From Desulfobacterales bacterium (lineage in GTDB: Bacteria; Desulfobacterota; Desulfobacteria; Desulfobacterales; JAFDCJ01), in the NCBI GenBank assembly GCA_020345785.1, contig CP070771.1, forward strand, positions 2,989,353-3,009,612: a stretch of DNA of 20,260 nucleotides, read 5' to 3'. Made by a program: the position numbers and the translations under genes. Positions 7,619 to 16,500 of the stretch are shown here, in pieces. Below the pieces are notes generated by a model. The model was not told the origin of the DNA. It ran no database searches and saw nothing but the letters and a program-made list of their open reading frames with translations. Within the stretch, counting starts at the first letter, position 1. Each line of letters starts with the position of its first letter.

Positions 7619-8143
7619 CTATATTAGAGTGCCAGTGGTTGCAGGTCCTGCAGAGCGAAGGTAGGCCTCAAATAAAAAAAACAGTAGTGCTGCAGTCAAT
7701 TTGGTCGGTGGCACGGTTGTGCTGGCTGGTGCCAGCCTGAAACCCATGCATGAGGATCGGACGTTGTTCTTTGAAAATGGGGGAAAAGTGAAAAAATGAA
7801 GTTGCCTACTTTCATCCTGAGAGGCTTTCGGCACTGTAAACGAGAGCGGAAAAACCTCCGCCAGGATGAGTGAACACAGGGTCCAGCCGGTTTTCCTGAC
7901 GATGCCGTAGATGCCGTAATAAATCGATTCCCGTCGTTGTCCGAATTTCAACTGATCATAATCGGCCAAGTCCGCAATAATTCCCAGTACTGCAACAAAC
8001 ATACCTCCGAGGGGTATCGCAGCGATGGGAAACGTCAGCATAGCCTGAACCATTGGGGATACAGCATCGGTAATGTTGATAAAAAGGTTCAGAATCCTCT
8101 CGCATCGGTTCCCCCAGGCCACATTGGTTCGCCGGTCTAAGGG
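7619..8143 (-). pseudogene. Remnant of a GPH-family (MelB-like) MFS sugar transporter
   Basis: The C-terminal part of a glycoside-pentoside-hexuronide:cation symporter of the major facilitator superfamily. The hallmark ADLADYDQLKFGQRRES and the following IYYGIYGIVRKTGW are clear. The open stretch reads from directly after the FKBP stop, with only a GTG at 8122 as a possible start, so roughly the first two thirds of a normal 450-500 aa transporter are missing. Near the T5 run at about 7847-7851 the likely original reading moves to another frame (GFSALVYSAESLSG) and soon meets a TGA. The residues after LAEVF in the open frame no longer resemble membrane helices until FRLA. Loss of the N-terminus plus the frameshift makes this a decayed gene. 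Confidence 0.72.
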
Positions 8144-8572
8144 TTAGCTGATATCTACCAACTCGATCTCAAATTCAAGGGTCTCCCCCGAGAGTGGGTG
8201 ATTCGCATCCAGTTTGACGGTCTCATCGCTCACGCTCGCAACGGTGACCACCAAGCTTTTTCCGTCGGGCTGGCGCATCTGTAAACGTTGCCCTGTCTCG
8301 TATTCCAGGTTCTGGGGTAAGTTGGCCTTTTCGACTTCCATAATCAGGTCATCTCTGCGATGTCCGTATCCCTCCTCGGGATCGATTGTGATCTTGCGTG
8401 TTTCTCCAACCGCCATACCGATCACTCCGTTTTCAATAGGGGGAGGCAAGCGTCGGCCACCGATTTCAAACATGAGGGGGTCGCGCCCCTCCGAAGAATC
8501 AAAAACCGTGCCGTCGTCTAATTTTCCAGTGTAATGAATTTTTACTGTATCTCCGATTTTCGCCTCACTCAT
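8144..8572 (-). CDS. FKBP-type peptidyl-prolyl cis-trans isomerase, SlyD-like
   Basis: Protein of 142 aa that should catalyse proline isomerisation and act as a folding chaperone, with no signal peptide, so cytoplasmic. The N-terminal FKBP strands (GDTVKIHYTGKLDDGTVFDSS) and the C-terminal half (LDANHPLSGETLEFEIELVDI) flank an insert-in-flap domain from about residue 70 to 120 that starts near EEGYGHRRDDLI, as in SlyD. The metal-binding His/Cys-rich tail of E. coli SlyD is absent, as in many short homologues. The start is well defined: AAAGGAG (8585-8579) lies 6 nt upstream of the ATG. A promoter is predicted at 8771-8799. It is followed directly by the transporter remnant. Confidence 0.93.
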   Translation of the reverse strand: MSEAKIGDTVKIHYTGKLDDGTVFDSSEGRDPLMFEIGGRRLPPPIENGVIGMAVGETRKITIDPEEGYGHRRDDLIMEVEKANLPQNLEYETGQRLQMRQPDGKSLVVTVASVSDETVKLDANHPLSGETLEFEIELVDIS

Positions 8573-8770
8573 GCTTTTCTCCTTTCGATGTGAAATTCTT
8601 CCATAAGAGCCCTCTTGTTAATATATTTACACACTTGCAACGGCTTATCTTGGAAGAAGCTTTAAGACAGACAGGCGTCTAACGAAAAGGACTGAATTAA
8701 ATCTAAATCCCAAAGATGCACTAAAAAGAGGATAAGATGAAGAAGGTGTGCAACGCTATATTGTCTTACT

Positions 8771-8799
8771 AACATAATTGAACTATGACGATTTGTCAA
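8771..8799 (-). promoter_or_regulatory. Sigma-70-type promoter for the FKBP gene
   Basis: On the minus strand, TTGACA (8799-8794) and TATGTT (8776-8771) are 17 bp apart. The leader would be about 190 nt. The -35 with its downstream bases (TTGACAAATC) and the -10 are identical to those of the cyclase promoter at 7426-7455. Confidence 0.5.
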
Positions 8800-8867
8800 A
8801 CACGTTGACCGCACATTCCTCAAAGTATTATTCTGATTCCTGCATCAGCTGATATCCGGTGGATCCA

Positions 8868-9956
8868 TCACGCGGCGGCTTCGGACGAAACCGGTGCCGA
8901 CTTGATATGTACATCCCGCTGCGGAAACGGGATTTCAATGCCTTCTTGCAGAAACCGTTTATAGATTTCAGTGTTTAGCGCATGCGATACGCGTCCTCGC
9001 AGTACCGGTTTTTCCACCCAGCACAGCAGCTCGTGATCGAGGCTGGAGTCGCCAAAGGCCCGGAAGCGCACCCGCGGCGCCGGTATTTTGCAAACCCCGG
9101 GATTGCTTTGGGCCACATCCAGCAGCACCGACTGCACCTGGTCGATGTCCGATCCGTAGGCCACGCCCACCTTAAGGCGGATGCGGTATCTCTCGGAAGG
9201 ACCGCCGGTCTCGTTGGTGATCTTGACGTTTCCCATGATCGAGTTGGGCACCGTGATCTCCACGTCGTCGCGGGTGAGCAAGCGGGTGCTGCGAATGCCG
9301 ATGTGGGTTACCTCGCCTCGCTCCCCCGAATCCAAGACAATGAAATCCCCAAGCTTGTAAGGGGCATCGGCCAGAATGAACACCCCTGCAAACAGGTTGG
9401 CCAGCGTATCTTTGGCGGCAAACGAAATGGCCAGGCCGAGGATACCGGCAGAGGCCATCCAGGCGGTTACATTGATATTCCAGGCAAGCAGCACAAAGTA
9501 AAGGGTCAGGGCCACTACCAGGATCATACACAGGTTGTTAAACAAAGGTCGGGTGCGTTCTTGGATTAGCTTGAATCGCCTTTCATCGTGGCTTATCAGC
9601 ACGATGATCAGCTTCAGAAACCGGCCAAAGGCCGTTGCCCACAAAAAGATGGCCAAGGTCTTCAGTCCGCTCAGCGTCACGAAATTAACGGTCTGAGATA
9701 ACTTCAGCCGATCGGTGGCCAGCGCCAGGCCGAAAAGCATTATGGTGACAAAGATCGGCCTGTCAAAGATTTCCAGGATCTGTTCGTCCAGCGTTAACCT
9801 GGTCTTCTTGAGCAAACGCCTTAAGAACCGGGTCATGATTATGTCCACGATCTTGGCCAGAACGGCAAACACGACAATGATCAAAAGAGCCTGCAGATAA
9901 CTATTCGGAACAATCCGTGCGACCAGGTCAAGTAACTGCTCTGTGTTGTAATCCAT
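8868..9956 (-). CDS. MscS-family mechanosensitive ion channel
   Basis: Inner-membrane protein of 362 aa, expected to open under membrane tension and release solutes during hypo-osmotic shock. Hydrophobic segments lie near residues 20-42, 67-82, 98-121 and 138-158, followed by the pore-lining helix at about 163-195, rich in Gly and Ala (GILGLAISFAAKDTLANLF). The beta domain follows immediately (GDFIVLDSGERGEVTHIGIRS and TVPNSIMGNVKITN), then the cytoplasmic alpha/beta domain ending near IPFPQRDVHI. It has two more N-terminal helices than E. coli MscS. The start is supported by GGAGG 7 nt before the ATG. It reads away from the large intergenic gap and seems monocistronic. Confidence 0.94.
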   Translation of the reverse strand: MDYNTEQLLDLVARIVPNSYLQALLIIVVFAVLAKIVDIIMTRFLRRLLKKTRLTLDEQILEIFDRPIFVTIMLFGLALATDRLKLSQTVNFVTLSGLKTLAIFLWATAFGRFLKLIIVLISHDERRFKLIQERTRPLFNNLCMILVVALTLYFVLLAWNINVTAWMASAGILGLAISFAAKDTLANLFAGVFILADAPYKLGDFIVLDSGERGEVTHIGIRSTRLLTRDDVEITVPNSIMGNVKITNETGGPSERYRIRLKVGVAYGSDIDQVQSVLLDVAQSNPGVCKIPAPRVRFRAFGDSSLDHELLCWVEKPVLRGRVSHALNTEIYKRFLQEGIEIPFPQRDVHIKSAPVSSEAAA

Positions 9957-10119
9957 TGTCTTTCCTCCGTTTGTTTTCCGATGGGTAATGATTTCGCGAT
10001 GCGGTTCCTACAAGGATGGTTTTCATCCGATCGGCCGGTCGCACAGAGCCTCTGCTATCTCTGGCGCAGTCAGCCGGGCCGATAACCGTTATCATAGCAC
10101 GAACACGTGGTGACCATAA

Positions 10120-10232
10120 CTCCATTCATAAGCCACCGGCTATGGCGGTGAGAATTGAAAAGGTTTTACCGTTACAGCGAGCGTATTTTTTGGTTGTCCA
10201 AACTTACACATGCCGCTGGCATATGAATGGAG
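10120..10232. repeat. Inverted repeat with 21-bp arms
   Basis: The arm at 10120-10140 (C followed by TCCATTCATAAGCCACCGGC) pairs with 10212-10232, matching 19 of 21 positions, with 71 bp between. A smaller CACCG/CGGTG hairpin can form just inside the left arm. No obvious target-site duplication flanks it. It could be a miniature inverted-repeat element or a long RNA hairpin. Confidence 0.55.
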
Positions 10233-10460
10233 ATAGAAAAAACAATTTTGGCTTATTATCATGATCTCGTTATATCAGCTGGCGTAGCAACGATTACCGC
10301 ATCGGGCTGAGCAACACAAAATGCCTGTGAATAATGAATCGTTCAAACACATGTAAAACCAGACAGATCAGCGCCGAGAGTGATCAAGATATATTATAAA
10401 AATTTGTAAGCGCGAGCTTTCGTCGGAAACACGAATGATGCCGTCAAATTTCTTTATATA

Positions 10461-10544
10461 CATCAGCGACCAGTGACAGATAGTGGTTCCGGCCCCTTCC
10501 AGGGGCCTTTCTCATACCCCCATCTCTGCTGGTGGTCGCTGATG
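10461..10544. repeat. Nested hairpin, possible structured RNA
   Basis: Perfect 12-bp outer arms, CATCAGCGACCA (10461-10472) and TGGTCGCTGATG (10533-10544), enclose a 6-bp GC hairpin, GGCCCC-TTCCA-GGGGCC (10491-10507), with weak AGAT/ATCT pairing between them. It stands alone in a divergent intergenic region, so it is unlikely to be a terminator of a neighbouring gene. An RNA gene or a small mobile repeat are both possible. Confidence 0.5.
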
Positions 10545-10791
10545 GTTTCGAAGACCGCAGCGATTGGAAAGGGCAGTCAGGCAACCTTAGATCGTGGTCA
10601 AAGGCCCCGCAATGGAGCTGGATGTCACCCCAATTTCGATGGTGAAAGGGTGTTCAACAGGAGGCACCCCACAAATTTCCTGTCTATCTTTAAGAATTCG
10701 AATCTACCGCCATACGTTTAATCGCCCGATTAGGGAATTTGCGAGCTAAATAAAGACATATATAAGATTGACGTTTCGGTCGCCAATGTCA

Positions 10792-10828
10792 ACCGATCCG
10801 GGTTAGGTTCCCTAAGTTGATGATCGGT
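10792..10828 (+). promoter_or_regulatory. Two-tier stem-loop upstream of the CHASE2 cyclase
   Basis: ACCGATC (10792-10798) pairs with GATCGGT (10822-10828), and TTAGG-TTC-CCTAA (10803-10815) forms an inner hairpin. It lies about 130 bp before the cyclase start, so it may be in the mRNA leader or serve as an operator. No clear promoter was located to decide this. Confidence 0.3.
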
Positions 10829-10961
10829 AAAGCGCGGATTGTTAAACATATTGAAAAATGTGTCGATATACAAAACATACTGGTTTGGAAATGTGTCACT
10901 ATTGTTATAGGAATCATAAGCGGAAACGCGGCAAAGAAGATCTTTGAATTGGAACTCGGGG

Positions 10962-13208
10962 ATGAGACCAGGTCTAAAGCTTAAAATATCACCTCTTAAA
11001 ATGGGCTTTCTCGTGGTGCTTGCGGCCTGCCTGATTTTTTACTCCTTTGGTGCCCAAAAACCGGATCTCTTGACCTCGTTGGACAACCGGATCACCGATG
11101 CCATGTTTCGCTGGCGCGGCCCAATGAAGACAACGGAGTCGGTTGTCATCGTCGATATCGACGAGAAAAGCCTCAAATATGCCGGACAATGGCCTTGGCC
11201 CAGAAACATAGTGGCCCGGCTCGTTCAAAAGATAAATGCCGCGGGGCCCCGGGTGATCGCTTTTGATATCGTTTTTGCCGAGGGCGATCGCACGTCTCCG
11301 ATACAATACGTGGATGAACTCCAGCAAATCTTCAAAGTTCAATTGCCGGATGTAAAACAGCTCGTCGACAATGAAATGCTGAACTACGACATCGCATTGG
11401 GCAATGCCGTCGCGAATGCCCCCACCGTTTTAGGGTATGTATTTCAGTTAAAAAATGACGGATTGAAGGAACCGGAGGAAGCGCCGTTTCCCTCCGGTCG
11501 GATAAAGATCGTTCCGGAAAGCACGCGTTTCGGCGACCTGGATTTGATTTCGGCCTACCGGGCGATCGTCAACATAAGCGATGTGGCTCGCGGTAAAAGC
11601 GAAGGATTCTTCAATGTGCTACCCGACCCAGCCGGTACGGTGCGCAAAGTACCTCTGTTGATGGGTCTTGACCATATCCCCTATCCTTCCCTGGCGATGG
11701 AAGCCTTTCGTATCGGGCAGCAACAGCAGGAATTAACCATCCACGTGCCTCCTGAGAGGATAACACCGCCAATCGATGTGCTGGGGATTTCAGTGGGCGA
11801 TCGCTTCATTCCGACAGACGAAAGAGTCCAGCTAGCGGTTAACTTCCGAGGACCCGGCAACATGTTTGAGTATGTTTCCGCCGCGGACGTTTTGCAGGAT
11901 CTTCATCAAAAATCCTTAGAAAACAAATATGTTCTTATCGGATCCTCCGCATCCGGTTTGTTTGATCTGGTCGCAACTCCATTTTCCAGTTCCTTTGCCG
12001 GCGTCGAAGTGCACGCCACCGTCATCGATAACATGATTGCCGGCGATCCCTTCGCCCACGACATATTCACGGAAATCGGATTGACCTATGCCCTGGTTGT
12101 CGTTGGCGGTATCGTTCTGAGTCTCCTGCTGGTGTACACAGGACCTCTGTCGGGCGGACTGGGCGGTCTGGCTATCATTCTGGCTGCCGTGGCCGGTAAC
12201 TACCACTTTTTCTTCCTTGAAAATGTGCTGGTGGGGGTTACCTATCCTTTTCTGTCCCTTATTGCCGTTTTTATAGTGGTAACCGTATTCAACTACTTTT
12301 ACGAGGGCCGGGAAAAGAGTTTCATTCGCAACGCTTTCGGCCACTATGTCTCACCCCAGTTGGTCAACCAGCTCATCAGCAGTCCCGATAAACTCTCGTT
12401 GAAGGGCGAACAGAAAAACTTGACCGTGCTGTTCAGCGACATTCGCGGCTTCACCACCATTTCCGAGCAGATGAGCTCCGAGCAGCTCGGACTATTCATG
12501 AACGAATACCTGTCCACGATGAGTCATATCATTAGGGCCCATAGCGGCACTTTGGACAAATTCATCGGGGATGCCATCATGGCCATCTGGGGCGCGCCCA
12601 TCGATGATGAAGACCATGCCGCCAAAGCGGTGCGGGCGTCCATTGAAATGATGAATCAGCTCAAGGCATCTCAGGCAGATTTTGCCGCCAGAGGATTGCC
12701 GGTCATTGAAATCGGCATCGGCATCAACACCGGCATGGTGAGCGTCGGTAATTTCGGCAGCCGGGAACGATTCGACTACACGGTGATGGGGGATAACGTG
12801 AACCTGGCCTCGCGCCTGGAAGGTCTTAACAAGGACTACGGCCCCAACATCATCATTTCCGAATTTACGAAAACGGCGCTGGGTGACCGCTTCTTTTGCC
12901 GCATCGTAGACAAGGTCCAGGTCAAGGGTAAAAACAAGGCCGTTGTGATTTATGAGCCGCTGGTCGAGGGAGAACCGGATGAGGCGCTGCGCCGAGAGGT
13001 TGAAGTCTTTGAAGATGCAGTGGGTGCCTATCAGACCCGAAAATTTGAGCAGGCATATGATATCATCGAAGCGCTGTACCGCGAAAATCCTTTAAGACTG
13101 TATGCCGTTTACCTGCACCGCATCAAACAGTTCCGGGATAGTCCTCCGCCGCCGGATTGGAATGGAATCGAGCGTCGGTCGCACCAACCGGAAAAGCTGG
13201 ATTTCTAA
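10962..13208 (+). CDS. CHASE2-domain adenylate cyclase
   Basis: Membrane-bound sensor enzyme of 748 aa, predicted to make cAMP from ATP in response to an extracytoplasmic signal. One transmembrane helix near the N-terminus (about 14-31) is followed by a periplasmic CHASE2 domain (about 40-365, including VVIVDIDEKSL, AFDIVFAE and VLIGSSA), then further membrane segments between about 370 and 445, and a cytoplasmic class III cyclase domain. Metal ligands D493 (LFSDIRGFT) and D537 (FIGDAIMAIWG), adenine-selecting K533 and T607, and transition-state N614/R618 (NLASRLE) are all present, so it should be catalytically competent; Lys/Thr is the class IIIb pattern. About 80 residues follow, with TPR-like spacing. 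ATG 10962 has GGAA 7 nt upstream; a TTG at 10944 is an alternative. No partner genes are adjacent. Confidence 0.92.
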   Translation: MRPGLKLKISPLKMGFLVVLAACLIFYSFGAQKPDLLTSLDNRITDAMFRWRGPMKTTESVVIVDIDEKSLKYAGQWPWPRNIVARLVQKINAAGPRVIAFDIVFAEGDRTSPIQYVDELQQIFKVQLPDVKQLVDNEMLNYDIALGNAVANAPTVLGYVFQLKNDGLKEPEEAPFPSGRIKIVPESTRFGDLDLISAYRAIVNISDVARGKSEGFFNVLPDPAGTVRKVPLLMGLDHIPYPSLAMEAFRIGQQQQELTIHVPPERITPPIDVLGISVGDRFIPTDERVQLAVNFRGPGNMFEYVSAADVLQDLHQKSLENKYVLIGSSASGLFDLVATPFSSSFAGVEVHATVIDNMIAGDPFAHDIFTEIGLTYALVVVGGIVLSLLLVYTGPLSGGLGGLAIILAAVAGNYHFFFLENVLVGVTYPFLSLIAVFIVVTVFNYFYEGREKSFIRNAFGHYVSPQLVNQLISSPDKLSLKGEQKNLTVLFSDIRGFTTISEQMSSEQLGLFMNEYLSTMSHIIRAHSGTLDKFIGDAIMAIWGAPIDDEDHAAKAVRASIEMMNQLKASQADFAARGLPVIEIGIGINTGMVSVGNFGSRERFDYTVMGDNVNLASRLEGLNKDYGPNIIISEFTKTALGDRFFCRIVDKVQVKGKNKAVVIYEPLVEGEPDEALRREVEVFEDAVGAYQTRKFEQAYDIIEALYRENPLRLYAVYLHRIKQFRDSPPPPDWNGIERRSHQPEKLDF

Positions 13209-13267
13209 AGTAATCCGCTGAAACGGCCGATAATTCTTATCAGATTTTCCATCCTAAAAAAAATTGA

Positions 13268-13279
13268 TCAGTGCACTGA
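13268..13279. promoter_or_regulatory. 12-bp perfect palindrome, operator-like
   Basis: TCAGTGCACTGA is a perfect palindrome 60 bp after the cyclase stop and about 260 bp before the kinase. TAGGGT-CTTT-ACCCTA follows at 13282-13297 as a short 6-bp stem-loop. The pair could be an operator and attenuator, or chance. No U-tract follows. Confidence 0.25.
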
Positions 13280-13350
13280 AATAGGGTCTTTACCCTAAAA
13301 CAAATATGGGAATATCCAAAAATTGGTGAAGGCCGGCGTCGAGGCATCCC

Positions 13351-13497
13351 ATGTCCGAACCCGAGGTACATAAAATTAATAGGACATTGATGAACCAGAA
13401 AGGCATCCCGGAGCACATCATCGATGGGTCCATAATGTTATTGATTCCGATTAGCTATCTCAGCTCTCCTCATTTTATGACATTTGGGGTCAATTAA
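13351..13497 (+). CDS. Possible 48-aa small ORF
   Basis: An ATG with GAGG (13341-13344) 6 nt upstream opens a 48-codon frame beginning MSEPEVHKINRTLM and ending with TAA, 31 bp before the hybrid kinase start. It contains a moderately hydrophobic stretch (GSIMLLIPISYL). No family is recognised. The good ribosome-binding-site spacing and position just ahead of the kinase are the only support, and a random ORF of this size is quite possible. Confidence 0.25.
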   Translation: MSEPEVHKINRTLMNQKGIPEHIIDGSIMLLIPISYLSSPHFMTFGVN

Positions 13498-13528
13498 CCG
13501 GAAATGAGCGCCGGACCAATGGAAAGAT

Positions 13529-16500
13529 ATGGCTGGGAACATCAGTCACATAAAAAAAGAAGATATTACCGATTTGAATGTCGGCCCCGATGCGACTGAA
13601 AATGACCGGCATCGAACCGGCAACGAGATGCAGGTCCACAGCCCGCATCCGAAGACTTATAGATTAAGCATGGAGCCGATTGAAGAACTACCGCTAGACC
13701 ACACCACCCCACTTTACAACAGCCGCATTATCAATACGTATATAGAATATCTCGAGAAGTTCTACCCTGGCATTGACATCGATGCCCTGCTGCAGGATTC
13801 AGAAATGACAAGGCACGAAGTGGAGGATCCCGCACACTGGTTCACCCAGCATCAGGCGGACAGCCTTCACCGTACTGTTGTTGCCCGAACCGGCAACCCC
13901 AGCATTGCCCGAGAAGCCGGCCGGTACACGGTTTCTTCCGAGCGGGTCGGAGCCGCGAAGCAATATGCGCTGGGATCGATCAGTCTGGCCTCAATTTACA
14001 TGAAAACCGGCAAACTCGCCGCAGCAATGTCGCGGGGAGCTGTTCTGAGCAGCAGGAAATTAGGGCCCAACAAGGTTGAAATCATCTCCCGACCCACGTC
14101 GGGAACCCTGGAGAAACCCTATCAATGTGAGAATCGGATCGGCACACTTGAGGGCGTCGCCAAGCTGGTAACCAAAAAATTTGCCGAGATGGAACATCCG
14201 GACTGTATTCACAAAGGCGCCGACTGCTGCCGCTATATCGTGACCTGGGAGCGAACCCCGGCTCTTATCTGGCGCAGGATCAGCAGTTACATACCCGTCA
14301 TCGGGCTTCTGATCTGCATGCTGTTTTATCCTGTCGTCTCTGTTCAGGCATCGACGGCTATGACGGCGACCTGGGCATTTTTATCGCTGATTGTACTTTT
14401 GTGTGCGGCCCATATCGAAAAAAAAGAACTCGTCAAGACCATCGAGACCCAGGGCAATGCCGCCAAAGATCTGCTGGATGAGATGAACGTTCGCCACAGC
14501 AACGCCTTGCTGGTTCGAGAGGTCGGCCAGGCTATTTCCAAGATTTTAAATGTGGGCAGGATTGCAGACACGGTCGTGGCGGTGATGAAAAAGCACCTGT
14601 ATTTTGACCGCGGTATGATTATGCTTGCCGACCGGGCAGGGACGCGTCTGCAGTTTGTGGCCGGGTTTGGATATACCGATGAACAGGGCAAAATTTTGCT
14701 CCAGACCGAATTTCATCTTGATAAACCCGATACCGGCGGCCATTTCGTCAGATGTTTTAAGGAACAAAAGCCCTTTCTGGTTAGAGATGTTGCCGACATC
14801 GAAAAGGATCTTAGCCATAGAACTCGCGAGTTTATCCGCCAGATGGCGGTAAAATCCTTTATCTGCGTTCCGATTGTTTACGAAGAAGAGTCACTGGGCG
14901 TGCTCGCCGTTGAAAACACCAACTCTCGCAATCGCCTGACTCAAAGCGAGATCAGTCTCCTGATGGGAGTCGCCTCGCAAACTGCCATCAGTATCATTAA
15001 TGCCAGATCCTTCAAGAAAATCAGAGAAAGTGAGCGTCAGTACCGTCTGCTGGCGGACAACATATCGGATGTAATCTGGATTCTAGATCTTTCCCTGACC
15101 AAATTCAGTTATGTCAGCCCATCCGTTGAACGCGTGCAAGGATTTACACCGGAGGAGTTGATGAAACTTGATCTGGAAGACATCTTAACGCCGCAATCTT
15201 TCGAGATCGCAAAAAGGGTTCTTACCCAGGAGCTGTCGAAAGAAAAGAACAGATCCCCCGATCCTCATCGGTCGCGCATACTGGAGCTCGAACAATACCA
15301 CAAGGACGGCTCGACGATCTGGGTAGAGGTAACCGCAAGCTTTCTGCATGATGAGAGCGGACACGCGATTGCAATTCTGGGGGCGTCACGTGATATTAGA
15401 AAAAGGAAGCTGGCCGAGGCGGAAAATAAAAAGCTCGAAACCCGGCTGCAGCAAGCCCACAAGATGGAGGCCATCGGAACCTTGGCCGGTGGTATCGCGC
15501 ATGATTTTAACAATATTCTGACCGCAGTTATCGGCTACGCCGAAATGGCGTCGGCAGATGCGGAAGAAGGTACGCTGCTTCACAACAACCTGAAGGAGGT
15601 CATCACAGCCGGTAACCGGGCCAAAGATCTTGTTAAGCAAATTCTGGCTTTCAGCCGCCAGGCCGAGCAGGAATTAAAGCCCGTTCAGGTGGAGCTCATT
15701 GTCAAGGAGGCCATCAAGCTTTTGAGAGCGTCGTTGCCCAGTACCATTGAGATTCAACAGGATATAAACAGTCATTCCGCTACCCTGGCGGATCCGACCC
15801 AGATTCACCAGGTATTGATGAATCTGTGCACCAATGCCGACCACGCCATGCGTGAATCAGGGGGGACGCTCACCATCGTCCTTTCGGATGTCACGATTGA
15901 CTCCGAATTTGAGGCGCGCAAATTGGGCATCGACACAGGAGATTATATCTGCCTGCGCGTCGAAGACACCGGCCACGGCATGTCGGAAACAATAATGAAG
16001 CGCATATTTGACCCTTTTTTCACCACCAAAGATGTAGATAAAGGAACAGGCATGGGACTTGCCGTTGTACATGGAATCGTCAAAAGCCACGGCGGCGCCA
16101 TCAGCGTACAAAGCGAACCGGGTAAAGGCACTGCCTTTGAAGTCTTTCTTCCGATTATTAAAAGTCTGATCACACCATTTGCGGATAACGGCAGCGAAGT
16201 TCCTACCGGCCACGAGCGTGTTCTGTTTGTCGACGATGAAAAATCACTGGCGGATTTGGGTCGGCAAATGCTGGAGCGGCTGGGATATTCCGTAGAATGC
16301 CGCACCAGCAGTATAGAGGCGCTGGAGCTGTTCAAAACCCGGCCCGATCAATTCGACCTGGTGGTAACCGACATGACCATGCCGAATCTGACCGGAGAAA
16401 AGCTGGCCCGGCAAATCATGCGTGTCCGTCCCGAGATCCCGGTGATCATCTGCACCGGATTCAGTGAGCAGATCAGCGAAGAGAGTGCCAGAGATTTGGG

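Larger units (their letters stand above)
9957..10961. other. Divergent intergenic region of about 1 kb without a convincing gene
   Basis: Separates the minus-strand mscS-type gene from the plus-strand CHASE2 cyclase. Two 82-codon plus-strand frames (10016-10264, 10473-10721) lack a ribosome binding site, recognisable domains or a protein-like composition. The region holds an odd palindrome GATAAC-C-GTTATC at 10081-10093 and the three structures listed separately. No tRNA or known riboswitch was recognised. Confidence 0.55.
13209..13528. other. Intergenic region between cyclase and hybrid kinase
   Basis: About 320 bp holding a 12-bp palindrome, a small stem-loop and one possible short ORF, each listed separately. 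No clear promoter was found. Whether the kinase is co-transcribed with the cyclase is unclear. Confidence 0.5.

Noticed and set aside
10680..10720. tRNA-like TTCGAATC block with CCGCCA downstream
   Set aside because: No acceptor, D or anticodon stems can be drawn around it.
10016..10721. Two 82-codon plus-strand frames in the large intergenic gap
   Set aside because: No ribosome binding site, no domain, and they overlap the inverted-repeat structures, so they are probably random.
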